Positions 46,689 to 55,554 of a stretch of DNA of 64,000 nt are shown here, in pieces. Each line of letters opens with the position of its first letter. The stretch's first letter is position 1. A model generated the notes under the pieces. The model did not search any database and was not told where the DNA came from. It was given only the letters and a program-made list of their open reading frames with translations. Made by a program: the position numbers and the translations under genes. Source of the stretch: UBA1127 sp965116355 (GTDB taxonomy: Bacteria > Chloroflexota > Dehalococcoidia > Lucifugimonadales > UBA1127); NCBI GenBank assembly GCA_965116355.1, contig OZ220679.1:992001-1056000 (forward strand), written 5' to 3'.

Positions 46689-49238
46689 CTACTCCTCCAG
46701 CACGCCGACGGGCGATATCGAAAACTCACCGCTGCGGAGCCAGACTCCTATCGGCATGTCCGCGGGCAGGTAGCGGATGTCCGGCACGACGCTCTGGACG
46801 TCGGCGCTGAGGAAGCCCAGCTCCGTGCGGCCATCGGCCAGGCGGCGCGAGCGAATCTTCCCGATGGGCTGGCCGTCCACCTCCACGTCGGTGCTGATCC
46901 GCCACTCGCCGAGCGGGGCGTCAGCGGGCAGGTGCCGCGAGGACGGCAGTATCTGCTCGCCGCCCGGCAGCTCGACGGCATGCTCAATGCGGCCGTCCTC
47001 GGTCAGCCGCGCAAGGATGCGCAGCCGCACCGGCGGCTCCGCCCCCTCGGCGGCGGCGGAAGCGATCCCCAACAGCTGCAGGACTTCAGCGCTGTCAGCC
47101 ACACCGAGACCGTTCAGGAACTGAAGGGTCTCATCATCGGCGCCCTGGGCGGCGCACAGCATGTTGCCGGTCAACGCTCCGTAGACAGGCAACGCTGCCC
47201 GCATCTCAACGTCAAGCTTGAGCAAGCCCTCAACACCCGCCGCGTCCGCCCCGGCAAGGGCGCTGCGCAGGGCCGCCGCGGCGCTCCCACACGACACCTG
47301 TTCCGCGAGGTCGTCCACCATCGCCTCAACTCCGGGGTCTTCCCAGCCCCGCCCGGCGGTGCGGGCAGCCCGCACGGCGTCGCCGGCAGCCACCGCCGGC
47401 GCGACCATGCGCTCGACATAGCCAAGCTGAGAGTGAAGGGTGAGCGCTTCCGCGAAGAACAGCGTGCCGCCAGCATTGATGCGGTTCTGCAGCGTACGCC
47501 ACGAGGACTGGAAGGAGAGATACCGGCCCGCCGCCGTCCCGGCCATGTCAAGGGCCAACTCTTCAACGATGACGGGGTTGACGGCCTCTCCCTCAGCCAA
47601 CGATTCGGCCAAACCCAGCTCAGCGACGGCGTTCTCATACTGGCCACCGAAGGACGCGAGCAGCGTGTCCGACGCCGGGTTGGGCAAGCTGAAGGCCTCA
47701 AGGGTCCCGGTCACCGACAGGCCGGAGAGCGCGGGCCGCTCAAATAAGCCCTCCAACAACTGTGTGCGGATGCCCGCAGTGTACATCGCTTTCGCCTGCG
47801 TCACTGCGTCCACTTCCGCGTCCGGGTTGGCAAAGCGGGTCACGGAGGCCGTTACCATCCCCTCATCGTCGGCTTCCGCCGAGACGCTGTACGCCAGGCC
47901 GTCCACGCTCACGGTGACCGCATCGAACGTCGTGCCGCTGAGCACCATCAGGTTATGCCACTGGCCATGAAATCCCCGCTCCTCGTCGTCCTCGTCATAC
48001 GTGACGACACCGACGAATATCCACGAGGGACCGTGGCTCCCAAGCGTTACCTCAAAGGGCGTCAACTCGTCTATCGCCGCGCTTGCCGAGTTCGCCGCCG
48101 GTTCGCCCGTGTGGTAGGAGACTCCGGCACCCCAGCGCATCTCTGAGGCGGCTATCGGGTCGGTAATGTCGAACACGCGCGGGCCCACCACGTAGGCCTG
48201 GGCGTTTCCGCCAATGTCCGCCAAGTTGCCGCCACCCAGATTGCCCACGCGATAGTGCACGGGGAACGGCTGACCGGCAACGACACGCTCCGGTGTATGA
48301 ACCTCCTCAACTTTCAGGAGGAAGCTGTCCTGGCCTGCCTGCTCATCCACGAGGTGGACAACGAGAGTAAAGTCGGCCATCAGCGGCTGATAGTCTCGCT
48401 CCAGATAGGTGGTTGCTTCCAGCAGGTAGGCGCCGGGATCGAGATACCGCTCGATGCGGGAGTTGCGCCGCTCACCGCCGTCGTCGTTGGCGGCAATCAC
48501 GCCGGCGGTCGTGGAGGCGAGAGACAGCACGGGGTCGCCGTTCTCCGACATCAGGTCCACGCGGACGCGGCCGGCCTGCGGCAGATTGAACAGGTACCCG
48601 TGGGCCGGATGCTCCACGACGAAGCGCGAGCCGCAGGTGTCGAGCGACCAGGACCCCGATGCCGTCAGGTCGACGCCGGGCTGCAGGGATCCCAGGTTCA
48701 CCGGCTCACAACCCGTAACACGGCTGACGGAGAGGGAGAAGTCGGCCGGGCCTCGGCTGCGCCCGCCGACGGTGGTTGCCTCCACGAGGTAGGCGCCCGG
48801 CGTCAGGTCACGCTCGATTCGCGCGTCGAGGCCGGCGCCGCCGTCATCGTTGTCCGTGAGGCGGCGTTGATCTTCCGCCAACAGATACAGGAAGGAGTCC
48901 CCTTCTTCGGAAACCAGATCGATCCTGATACGCCCGCCCTGGACCACCTCGAAGCGATAGGTATGGGCGTCACTGCCGGCACGGAAGCGAGAATCGCAGT
49001 TCTGCGTCGTCCAGCGACCGTCGGCATTCAGCCCGCCGTCCGCCTCGACACCGAGGGCGCCGAGGTCCGTGACGGGGCACGTCGAGCCCTCCTGAGCGTC
49101 CGCAGAACGAGGCGCACCGACGGCCAGGACCGCGACGATGAGTGCGGCGGCCATGCAGGCGAACACCAGCACGCGCGGCCAATGCCGTGCACGCAGGTCG
49201 GCGACGGCTTTGCTTGTCATCGGCGTTTTGTCAGGCAT
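46689..49238 (-). CDS. Large secreted protein with two PPC-type domains
   Basis: An 849-residue protein. A long signal peptide ends near APRSADAQ. Residues about 55-170 and 172-290 are two beta-rich domains of the bacterial pre-peptidase C-terminal kind (RFEVVQGGRIRIDLVSEEGD, TDNDDGGAGLDARIERDLTPGAYLVEATT in blocks), each with a conserved Cys near its start. A CARDB-like stretch follows (about 300-420), then helical sequence. The end has two related motifs, RHLPADAPLGEWRIS and RYLPADMPIGVWLRS. No peptidase or other catalytic domain is evident. GGAGG lies 5 bases before the ATG. Confidence 0.75.
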   Translation of the reverse strand: MPDKTPMTSKAVADLRARHWPRVLVFACMAAALIVAVLAVGAPRSADAQEGSTCPVTDLGALGVEADGGLNADGRWTTQNCDSRFRAGSDAHTYRFEVVQGGRIRIDLVSEEGDSFLYLLAEDQRRLTDNDDGGAGLDARIERDLTPGAYLVEATTVGGRSRGPADFSLSVSRVTGCEPVNLGSLQPGVDLTASGSWSLDTCGSRFVVEHPAHGYLFNLPQAGRVRVDLMSENGDPVLSLASTTAGVIAANDDGGERRNSRIERYLDPGAYLLEATTYLERDYQPLMADFTLVVHLVDEQAGQDSFLLKVEEVHTPERVVAGQPFPVHYRVGNLGGGNLADIGGNAQAYVVGPRVFDITDPIAASEMRWGAGVSYHTGEPAANSASAAIDELTPFEVTLGSHGPSWIFVGVVTYDEDDEERGFHGQWHNLMVLSGTTFDAVTVSVDGLAYSVSAEADDEGMVTASVTRFANPDAEVDAVTQAKAMYTAGIRTQLLEGLFERPALSGLSVTGTLEAFSLPNPASDTLLASFGGQYENAVAELGLAESLAEGEAVNPVIVEELALDMAGTAAGRYLSFQSSWRTLQNRINAGGTLFFAEALTLHSQLGYVERMVAPAVAAGDAVRAARTAGRGWEDPGVEAMVDDLAEQVSCGSAAAALRSALAGADAAGVEGLLKLDVEMRAALPVYGALTGNMLCAAQGADDETLQFLNGLGVADSAEVLQLLGIASAAAEGAEPPVRLRILARLTEDGRIEHAVELPGGEQILPSSRHLPADAPLGEWRISTDVEVDGQPIGKIRSRRLADGRTELGFLSADVQSVVPDIRYLPADMPIGVWLRSGEFSISPVGVLEE

Positions 49239-49498
49239 TGCGTCCTCCAGTGAAGCGGGTTTACGTCAAGTGTTGCGATAATCACAAAAAGACTCCATGC
49301 ACGAGGCTATCCTGAGAACGCCGCGGCAAGGCCCCTCAATGAAAGCTGATTTCAGAACGCCTTGCAAGCGAGCCAACATAACCCCCAGGCGGAGGGTCTC
49401 CAACTCGCCGGGGGCGGCGGCTGCATTCGGGTACACTGTGGGCAGCATCCGCATCCTGCCGCTCGCTTCCGCGCGCACGGTGCGGCCAGGAGGATGGT

Positions 49499-49669
49499 GT
49501 GCACAGGCAGCTGGAATTGACGGGCTGGCTGTTGTGGCTGGTGGGTGTCGGGTTTTTCACGGTGTCCGGGCTGCGCAACGGCGACGTGTGGACGGTGATC
49601 GGTTCCGTCCTGTTCGGCATCGGGATCGTGTGCCTGCTGATTCCCCTGCTGCGGCGGAAGGGCGGGTAG
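49499..49669 (+). CDS. 56-residue two-helix membrane protein
   Basis: A short gene below common length cut-offs. GTG at 49499 has AGGAGG about 5 bases ahead, TAG at 49667-49669. The product has a polar start (MHRQLELTGW), helix 1 (LLWLVGVGFFTV), a loop (SGLRNGDVWT), helix 2 (VIGSVLFGIGIVCLLIPLL) and a basic end (RRKGG). A terminator-like hairpin follows directly. It lies alone in a stretch of about 430 bases between two minus-strand genes. Unknown function. Confidence 0.6.
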   Translation: MHRQLELTGWLLWLVGVGFFTVSGLRNGDVWTVIGSVLFGIGIVCLLIPLLRRKGG

Positions 49670-49699
49670 GGGAGCTCGCTTCGGGTTAGCTCCCTCTTT
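49670..49699 (+). terminator. Terminator directly after the 56-residue gene
   Basis: Arms GGGAGCT (49670-49676) and AGCTCCC (49688-49694), 11-base loop, then TCTTT on the plus strand. It begins one base after the small gene's stop and supports that gene being real. Confidence 0.65.
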
Positions 49700-50291
49700 G
49701 CAAGAGAGCCTTTGCGGCGGCGAGGTCTTCCGGCGTGTCGAGGTCCATGAAGGTGCGTCCCTCGGGATCAAGGGTGCGCACCTCTTCTTTTGCCAAGAGC
49801 TCGACCGGCGCCGTCGCGATGAGGTCTCGCAGGGCCGCGCGGCCCGTCTCCAGCAGGGAGGCGATTGTTAGCCCGAGGGCGGTCGGGTAGACGCCGGGCA
49901 TGGGTTGGGGACCGTGCCCTGTCTCAGGGAGCGTGAGGGCCTCCGGGCGGCGGCGGGCGATGAGGGCCTTGAGGAGCGCGGGCGAAAGGAAGGGGGCGTC
50001 GCAGGCGATGGTGAGGGCGTGGGGCGTTTGACAGGCGACGAGTCCGCTGTAGAGGCCCATGAGGGGACCCCGGCCGGGCTCGGCGTCGGGGACGGTAGGC
50101 AGGCCGAGGAAGGCCATCGCATCGAGGTCGTTGGTGACGACGATGACGCGGGCCACGAGGGGCTCGATTGCTGCGACAACGTGCTCGATGAGGGTGCGCC
50201 CTCCGAGTTGCAGCAGGGGCTTGGAGGAACCCATTCGACGGCCCAAGCCTCCAGCGAGGACGATGCCGGTTACGTCGTCGTGGCGCGGCAT
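49686..50291 (-). CDS. mobA: Molybdenum cofactor guanylyltransferase
   Basis: A 201-residue nucleotidyltransferase from ATG 50291. The signature GIVLAGGLGRRMGSSKPLLQLGG, VIVVTNDLDAM, PDAEPGRGPLMGLYSGL and the metal-binding IACDAPFLSP match MobA, which attaches GMP to molybdopterin. It lies two bases after a methyltransferase and shares the neighbourhood with a molybdopterin-binding sulfite-oxidase-family gene, though that family normally uses Mo-MPT without GMP. Other NTP transferases of this fold remain possible. Confidence 0.82.
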   Translation of the reverse strand: MPRHDDVTGIVLAGGLGRRMGSSKPLLQLGGRTLIEHVVAAIEPLVARVIVVTNDLDAMAFLGLPTVPDAEPGRGPLMGLYSGLVACQTPHALTIACDAPFLSPALLKALIARRRPEALTLPETGHGPQPMPGVYPTALGLTIASLLETGRAALRDLIATAPVELLAKEEVRTLDPEGRTFMDLDTPEDLAAAKALLQRGS

Positions 50292-50293
50292 GG

Positions 50294-51169
50294 TTACGCC
50301 CCGTTCTGCGAGGGCCTCCAAGTGACGATGGCAGTGCGGCGGGGGCGGACACCCCGCACGATGAAGCCTTCGGGGGTCTCCACCAGCAGCTCTTCGGCCG
50401 CGGCGCGCAGGCGCTCGTCGGCCGCGGAGCCTTCCTCGACGGCGAGGCGGCGGCGGAGCTGCTCCATCGCGGCGTGGCGGTCGGTGTCGAGGACAGCGGT
50501 CTCGGCGCTGAGCATGGACACGTCGGGGTAGATGTCCATGGCCCAAAGGAGGTTGAGGACGTCCGGGAGGCCGGGCAGCGGCGTGGGGGCCGTGCCGTGG
50601 ACGCGCTCGTAGAAGGGAATTTCCAGCGCGCCGGGGGTCTCCATCATCTCGACCACGACGACGCTGCCGGCGGCGTGCTCCTGCACCTTGGTGACGAAAG
50701 GCGCGGCGTCGGGGACGTGATGGAGCACCAGTGAGCAGAGGACGATGTCTGCGGAGGGGGCCTCTGCGTCCTCCCACGGCTCGTTGATGACGGTGATGTT
50801 GGCGATGCCGGCCTCGGCGGCCCGGGACTGGAGCGCCTCGCAGGAGTCCTCGGAGGGCTCCACGACGGTGACGCGGCTTGCGCGGGCGGCGAGGGGGAGG
50901 GCGTACCGGCCGGCGCCGCCGCCGACGTCGAGGACGGTGCCTCCGGAGGGGAGGGCGGCGTAGAGGGCGTTCAGGACGGGGTCATCGGTGCGGAATGGGT
51001 CCTGCGGCCGGTTGGAGTAGGTGAAGCCGCCATGGCTGCCGGGGCCGTGTCCGCCATGGCCGTGACCGCCGTGGCCATGCCCGTGTCCGTGGCCCGTGCC
51101 TCGGAGGGTGGAGGCGTCACGTTCGTGGGCCAGGATGCGCTCTCGCCAGGCGTCGATGACCGCGTCCAT
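50294..51169 (-). CDS. SAM-dependent methyltransferase with His/Gly-rich insert
   Basis: A 291-residue class I methyltransferase. The SAM motif is VLDVGGGAGRYALPL near residue 80, with VTVVEPSEDS and LCSLVLHHVPDA. Before the domain, residues about 25-48 are a run of Gly and His (GHGHGHGHGGHGHGGHGPG), which could bind Ni, Co, Zn or another metal. AAGGAGA precedes the ATG. It is followed at once by mobA. The methyl acceptor is unknown. Confidence 0.82.
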   Translation of the reverse strand: MDAVIDAWRERILAHERDASTLRGTGHGHGHGHGGHGHGGHGPGSHGGFTYSNRPQDPFRTDDPVLNALYAALPSGGTVLDVGGGAGRYALPLAARASRVTVVEPSEDSCEALQSRAAEAGIANITVINEPWEDAEAPSADIVLCSLVLHHVPDAAPFVTKVQEHAAGSVVVVEMMETPGALEIPFYERVHGTAPTPLPGLPDVLNLLWAMDIYPDVSMLSAETAVLDTDRHAAMEQLRRRLAVEEGSAADERLRAAAEELLVETPEGFIVRGVRPRRTAIVTWRPSQNGA

Positions 51170-51202
51170 GTTGGGTCTCCTTGGTGTGGAATTCGTGGGT
51201 CA

Positions 51203-51232
51203 ATTGTATGGGGAAACTGGCTGGGGGGACAA
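51203..51232 (-). promoter_or_regulatory. Promoter of the methyltransferase-mobA pair
   Basis: Minus strand TTGTCC (51232-51227), 18 bases, TACAAT (51208-51203), giving a leader of about 27 bases. Confidence 0.65.
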
Positions 51233-51312
51233 ACGGACATCTTTCGGCGGTTATGGCGCAGGAATGGGCGATGGGCTATGATTCTGGGAAACGGCAAATT
51301 CGGAGGTGCGCT

Positions 51313-51879
51313 ATGGCTGACTACTCCATGGAAGCGTTCATCGAGGACGTGCGGAAGGTCTTCGCGGAGACGGACGATGCCAAGGCGCAGGCGCAGGCGG
51401 TGTGCGGGCACATGACGAAGCTGCTACAGGTGCCGAACCTACTCGACGGGAAGATGGACGTACCGGAGACGGGGACGGCCACCGCGAGCCTGTACCAGGA
51501 CGAGGACTACGGCCACCCTGCGCCGGGCTTCTGGCTGATGTGCAACGCGCAGGCCAAGGGCGGCGCTACGGCCGGCGTGAGCCCGCACGACCACGGGGCG
51601 TCGTGGGTGGTGTACGGGGTGTACTCGGGCGCGATCCAGCAGTCGACGTGGAGGTGGGGCTTCCATGAGCCCGACCGGACGGTGCCGCACTTCGAGCAGG
51701 CGGCGGAGTGGGTGCAGAACCAGGGCGAGGTGGCCTTCTTCCTGCCGGGCGTCATCCACGCGCAGAAGAACGTCTTCGACGGGCCATCGGTGGTCGTGCG
51801 GCTTGAGGGGCAGAAGCTGACGGGCGTCATCCGGCACCGGTACAACGCGGAGACGGGCGCGGCCACTCTGTACGGGTAA
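51313..51879 (+). CDS. Cupin-fold, cysteine-dioxygenase-like metal protein
   Basis: A 188-residue protein from ATG 51313 (GGAGG 6 bases ahead). The metal-binding stretch is VSPHDHGASWVVYGVYSGAI and a second His lies in FLPGVIHAQKNV, the pattern of the double-stranded beta-helix enzymes related to cysteine dioxygenase. It precedes the sulfite-oxidase-family gene by 17 bases. A sulfur-related substrate would fit this pairing, but that is inference. Confidence 0.78.
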   Translation: MADYSMEAFIEDVRKVFAETDDAKAQAQAVCGHMTKLLQVPNLLDGKMDVPETGTATASLYQDEDYGHPAPGFWLMCNAQAKGGATAGVSPHDHGASWVVYGVYSGAIQQSTWRWGFHEPDRTVPHFEQAAEWVQNQGEVAFFLPGVIHAQKNVFDGPSVVVRLEGQKLTGVIRHRYNAETGAATLYG

Positions 51880-51896
51880 GCGCGGGGAGCCCTCCG

Positions 51897-53159
51897 TTGC
51901 CGAAAGACAACAACCCCTCGGACGGCGGCGAGCCGCTGTGGGAGTTCGCGAGCGCACGGGGCATGGGCCGGCGCCAGTTCCTGCAACTGATGCTCGCAGG
52001 CGGGGCGACGGCGGTGCTCGCGGCATGCGTCGGCATCGATAGCTCCAACGGACGGGACGCGCCGACGGCTGGGCAAAACGACGTCGACGCGGCTGGCGAT
52101 TCCCCCTTCTTCAAGGACTCCACACCGTTCATCGTGCGCGATGACAAAGGTCTCGAGGCCCGCATGGAGAACATGCAGGGTCTCATCACGCCCAACCGCT
52201 ACTTCTTCGTCCGCAACAACGCGCCCGCGAGCCTGGACCTGGACGCCTCGGACTGGCGGCTGGTCGTCGAGGGCGACGGGGTATCGCTGCCCATCAAGCT
52301 GACCTACAAGGAGGTCACGTCCCTCCCGAGCCACTCGCTCATCTCGTACCTCGAGTGCGCGGGCAACCACCGGGCGATGTTCGGGATTCTCAAGGGGCGG
52401 GAGTCGTCGGGGACGCAGTGGATGACGGGTGCCGTCGGGAACGGCGAGTGGGTGGGCGCGCGGTTGTCGGACGTGCTGACGCTGGCGGGCATCCGGGACG
52501 ACGCGGTCAGCGTGCTGCTGGTGGGCCTCGACACGGAGGCGCCGGAGGAGGGGTTCCGGTACGTCCTGCCAGTCGAGAAGGCGATGCACCCAGACACGCT
52601 GCTGGCCTACGCGATGAACGGCGAGCCGTTGCCTCAGGACCACGGTTTCCCGCTCCGAGCCGTCGTGCCGGGCTGGGTGGGCAGCTCGCACATCAAGTGG
52701 CTGGGGCGCATCATCGTGTCCACCGAACAGCTCTGGACGCGGAACAACACCACGTCGTACACGCTCATCGGCGACGCGTACCCGCCCGAGGGTGAGTCAG
52801 AGGGGCAGCCGATCACGGAGCAGGCGATCAAGAGCGCGCTGGCGCTGCCGTGGCCCGCAGAGCTCGCGGCGGGGCGGCAGCGCATCCACGGCTACGCGCA
52901 CTCGCCGGACGGGCCGATCAGGCGCGTCGAGTGGAGCGACGACGGCGGGCGTACGTGGGCCAATGCGTCGGTGTCGGCGACGCAGCCGGACTACTCGTGG
53001 GCGCGGTTCGAGTTCGAGTGGAATGCGGCGTCGGGCGAGCACACGATCATGACGCGAGCGACGGACGCGGCGGGCAACACGCAGCCCGACGAGGTTCCCT
53101 TCAACGAGAAGGGCTACCTGTTCAACCAACCGGTGCCGCATCCGGTGCGCGTGCGGTAG
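51897..53159 (+). CDS. Tat-exported sulfite oxidase family molybdoenzyme
   Basis: A 420-residue protein that starts with TTG (GGGGAG ahead). A twin-arginine signal (GRRQFLQLMLAGGATAVLAAC) with lipobox LAAC indicates export and lipid anchoring. The Mo domain has the ligand cysteine in SYLECAGNHR, and PGWVGSSHIKWLGRIIV; a C-terminal Mo-co dimerisation domain (RIHGYAHSPDGPIRRVEWSDDGG in blocks) follows. No heme domain. It would oxidise sulfite or reduce/oxidise another small substrate in the cell envelope. Confidence 0.9.
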   Translation: MPKDNNPSDGGEPLWEFASARGMGRRQFLQLMLAGGATAVLAACVGIDSSNGRDAPTAGQNDVDAAGDSPFFKDSTPFIVRDDKGLEARMENMQGLITPNRYFFVRNNAPASLDLDASDWRLVVEGDGVSLPIKLTYKEVTSLPSHSLISYLECAGNHRAMFGILKGRESSGTQWMTGAVGNGEWVGARLSDVLTLAGIRDDAVSVLLVGLDTEAPEEGFRYVLPVEKAMHPDTLLAYAMNGEPLPQDHGFPLRAVVPGWVGSSHIKWLGRIIVSTEQLWTRNNTTSYTLIGDAYPPEGESEGQPITEQAIKSALALPWPAELAAGRQRIHGYAHSPDGPIRRVEWSDDGGRTWANASVSATQPDYSWARFEFEWNAASGEHTIMTRATDAAGNTQPDEVPFNEKGYLFNQPVPHPVRVR

Positions 53160-53333
53160 GGCGCGGCCCTTCGATTTTCCTCAGGGCGAACGCGGGGCGG
53201 GGATTCTCGACGCGAATATGCAGCATTCGCCGGCGGCGGCTAGTGTCGGCCTTCCGGTGTGGCATAATGATGCGACACTCGGGTATGCGGCCGCCGGTGG
53301 AGCAGGGATCCACGGCGGCGCGAGGAGAGAGAC

Positions 53334-54644
53334 ATGCTGTCACAGCGAGACAACGACACGCTTTGCCAGGTCGGCCCGGGGACACCGATGGGCGAGCTGT
53401 TCCGGCGGTTCTGGCTGCCCGCGATGCTCTCGTCGGAGCTGCCGGAGCCGGACTGCGCGCCGGTGCGGCTCAAGCTGCTGGGTGAGAACCTGGTCGCGTT
53501 CCGCGACAGCGAGGGCCGGGTGGGGGTCGTCGACAACTTCTGCCCGCACCGCCGCGCGAGCCTGTTCTTCGGGCGGAACGAGGAGTCAGGGCTGCGGTGC
53601 GTGTACCACGGGTGGAAGTTCGACGTGAACGGCGACTGCGTGGACATGCCGTCGGAGCCGGCCGAGAGCAACTTCAAGGACAAGGTGAAGATCCGGTCGT
53701 ACGCGGCGGAGGACTTCGGCGACGTGATCTGGGTGTACATGGGGCCGCCGGAGCTAAAGCAGCCGCTGCCGCAGTACGAGTGGGCGCGGGTGCCCTCAGA
53801 CCAGCGGCGGGTGCAGCGGTGGATCCAGGACTGCAACTACATGCAGGCGCTGGAGGGGGACCTGGACTCGACGCACGTGTCGTTCCTGCACCGGTGGATG
53901 GACCCGGACCAGGCGACGCCGTGGGACCCGCAGCAGCGGCAGCGCCGGCGGACGACTGCCGGCGGGCAGGCGCTGCTGTACCGCGAGGGCGCTCCCAAGT
54001 TCTCGGTCAAGGAGACGGACTTCGGCATGGTGTACGGGGCGCGGCGTCCGGCGGGCGACGAAGGGTACTACTGGCGGGTGACCAACTTCTTCTTGCCCGT
54101 CGTCACCATGCCGCCGCAGCCGACGACGTGGTTCGGGCACGCGTGGGTGCCGGTGGACGACCATCACATGTCGTGCCTGGCGTTCTCGTGGAACCCGAAC
54201 GAGCCGTTGAACACGCCCTCGGGCAGCAACAACGGCAACATCCAGCTGGAGCGGGTGGCGATGACGATGCCGGACGGGTTCATCATCGACACGTGGCGGG
54301 ACGTGCGGCAGGCGACGAACGACTACGGCATCGACCGGCAGCTGCAGAAGACGGGCAACTTCACGGGCATCGGGCCGCAGCGGACGCAGGACGTCATGGT
54401 GAACGAGACGCAGGGGTGGATCTCCGACCGGACGAGAGAGCACCTGGGCACGACGGACCTCGCGATCATCGCGGCGCGGCGGATGCTGCTGCGGATGGCG
54501 CGGGAGCTGCAGGAGGGCGTCGAGCCGGTGGCGGTGCGGCAGGGCGACCTGTACCACGTGCGGGCGATCGATGTGGTGACGGAGGAGTCGACGCTGCCGG
54601 GGGTGCTGGAGCGGCACGCGGACATCGCGACGGCGACGGTGTAG
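53334..54644 (+). CDS. Rieske non-heme iron oxygenase, oxygenase subunit (copy 2)
   Basis: A 436-residue paralogue. Rieske ligands Cys70, His72, Cys89, His92 (CPHRRAS, CVYHGWKF); iron site Asp178, His181, His186 in LEGDLDSTHVSFLH. It matches copy 3 closely through the first 120 residues (RRASLFFGRNEESGLRC, YHGWKFDVNGDCVDMPSEP). GAGGAGAGAGAC precedes ATG. It stands alone between a spacer with CATAAT at about 53263 and a shared terminator. Confidence 0.9.
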   Translation: MLSQRDNDTLCQVGPGTPMGELFRRFWLPAMLSSELPEPDCAPVRLKLLGENLVAFRDSEGRVGVVDNFCPHRRASLFFGRNEESGLRCVYHGWKFDVNGDCVDMPSEPAESNFKDKVKIRSYAAEDFGDVIWVYMGPPELKQPLPQYEWARVPSDQRRVQRWIQDCNYMQALEGDLDSTHVSFLHRWMDPDQATPWDPQQRQRRRTTAGGQALLYREGAPKFSVKETDFGMVYGARRPAGDEGYYWRVTNFFLPVVTMPPQPTTWFGHAWVPVDDHHMSCLAFSWNPNEPLNTPSGSNNGNIQLERVAMTMPDGFIIDTWRDVRQATNDYGIDRQLQKTGNFTGIGPQRTQDVMVNETQGWISDRTREHLGTTDLAIIAARRMLLRMARELQEGVEPVAVRQGDLYHVRAIDVVTEESTLPGVLERHADIATATV

Positions 54645-54674
54645 GAGGACTAGCAGGCTAGTACGGAATCTCGG

Positions 54675-54717
54675 CCGCCCCGCTTGTCCAGAGGGTTACT
54701 CAGGGTGAGCGGGGCGG
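54675..54717. terminator. Bidirectional terminator hairpin
   Basis: A 10-bp perfect stem (CCGCCCCGCT 54675-54684, AGCGGGGCGG 54708-54717) with a 23-base loop between convergent stops at 54644 and 54721. TTGCTATTTG follows on the plus strand. Confidence 0.7.
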
Positions 54718-54720
54718 TTG

Positions 54721-55545
54721 CTATTTGAGCGCGTAGACGCCGTCGCCCGAAACGACTCGGTCCTCTGAGTGAAGCTTGTCCAGGTGGCTTTGGACCTGCT
54801 CGGCAGCGATGGCGAGGCGGGCCTCCGGGATGTCGGTGTAGAGGGCGTCGCGGATCTGGAGGACGGTGCAGGGGCCGAGGGCGAGCTGGGAGAGCACCTG
54901 CCCCTCACGCTGGCGGCGGTGCTCGATGAGCTCCTCCATGCGGGCGACGGGGTCGAGGACGGGGCCACCGTGGCCTGGGTAGATGACGCGGGGCTCGAGC
55001 TCGCGGAGGGCGGCGACGGACTGGACGTAGAGGCGTAGGTCGCCCTCGCCGGGGCGGACGAGGGTCGTCGAGACGCCGAGGACGGTGTCGGCGGAGAGGA
55101 GGGCGTGGCGCTCGCGGGCAAGAACGGCGACGCTGCCCATGGTGTGGCCGGGGGCGTGGATGACCTCCAACGTCAGACCGCCGAGGTCAAAGGTCTCGCC
55201 GCCCTGCAGCTCCTCGTCGACGTACGCCTCGCCCTGGAAGCGCTCCCGCTCGATGGCGTCGCGGTCGTCACGGTGGGCGAGGATGGGGGCGCCGGTGTCG
55301 CGCTTGAGGCGGACGGCGCCGCCGGCGTGGTCGCGATGACGGTGGGTGACGAGGACGCCCATGATGGGCGGGCCGCCCACCTGGCGGATGTACTCCATGC
55401 GGGCGGCGTGGTCGTCGTCCTCGTCGTAGCCGGAGTCGATGAGCATGGCGGCGCGGGATCCCTGCACGAGGTAGACGTTGGGCGAGGGCAGGCCGAAGGG
55501 CTGGCGGCCGTGGGCCATCTGGTGGATGCCGCGTTCGAGTTCCAC
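54721..55545 (-). CDS. Metallo-beta-lactamase-fold hydrolase (LACTB2/glyoxalase-II-like)
   Basis: A 274-residue enzyme with the dinuclear metal motif THRHRDHAGG, later His in HAPGHTMGS, Asp in LSADTVLG and His in YPGHGGPV. A C-terminal winged-helix segment (about residues 205-274) resembles that of LACTB2-like proteins. Thioester or RNA hydrolysis are both known for the group. GTG start with GGGAG ahead, 9 bases after the preceding small gene, so part of a three-gene set reading from 57020. Confidence 0.85.
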   Translation of the reverse strand: MELERGIHQMAHGRQPFGLPSPNVYLVQGSRAAMLIDSGYDEDDDHAARMEYIRQVGGPPIMGVLVTHRHRDHAGGAVRLKRDTGAPILAHRDDRDAIERERFQGEAYVDEELQGGETFDLGGLTLEVIHAPGHTMGSVAVLARERHALLSADTVLGVSTTLVRPGEGDLRLYVQSVAALRELEPRVIYPGHGGPVLDPVARMEELIEHRRQREGQVLSQLALGPCTVLQIRDALYTDIPEARLAIAAEQVQSHLDKLHSEDRVVSGDGVYALK

Positions 55546-55554
55546 TGCGGCTCC

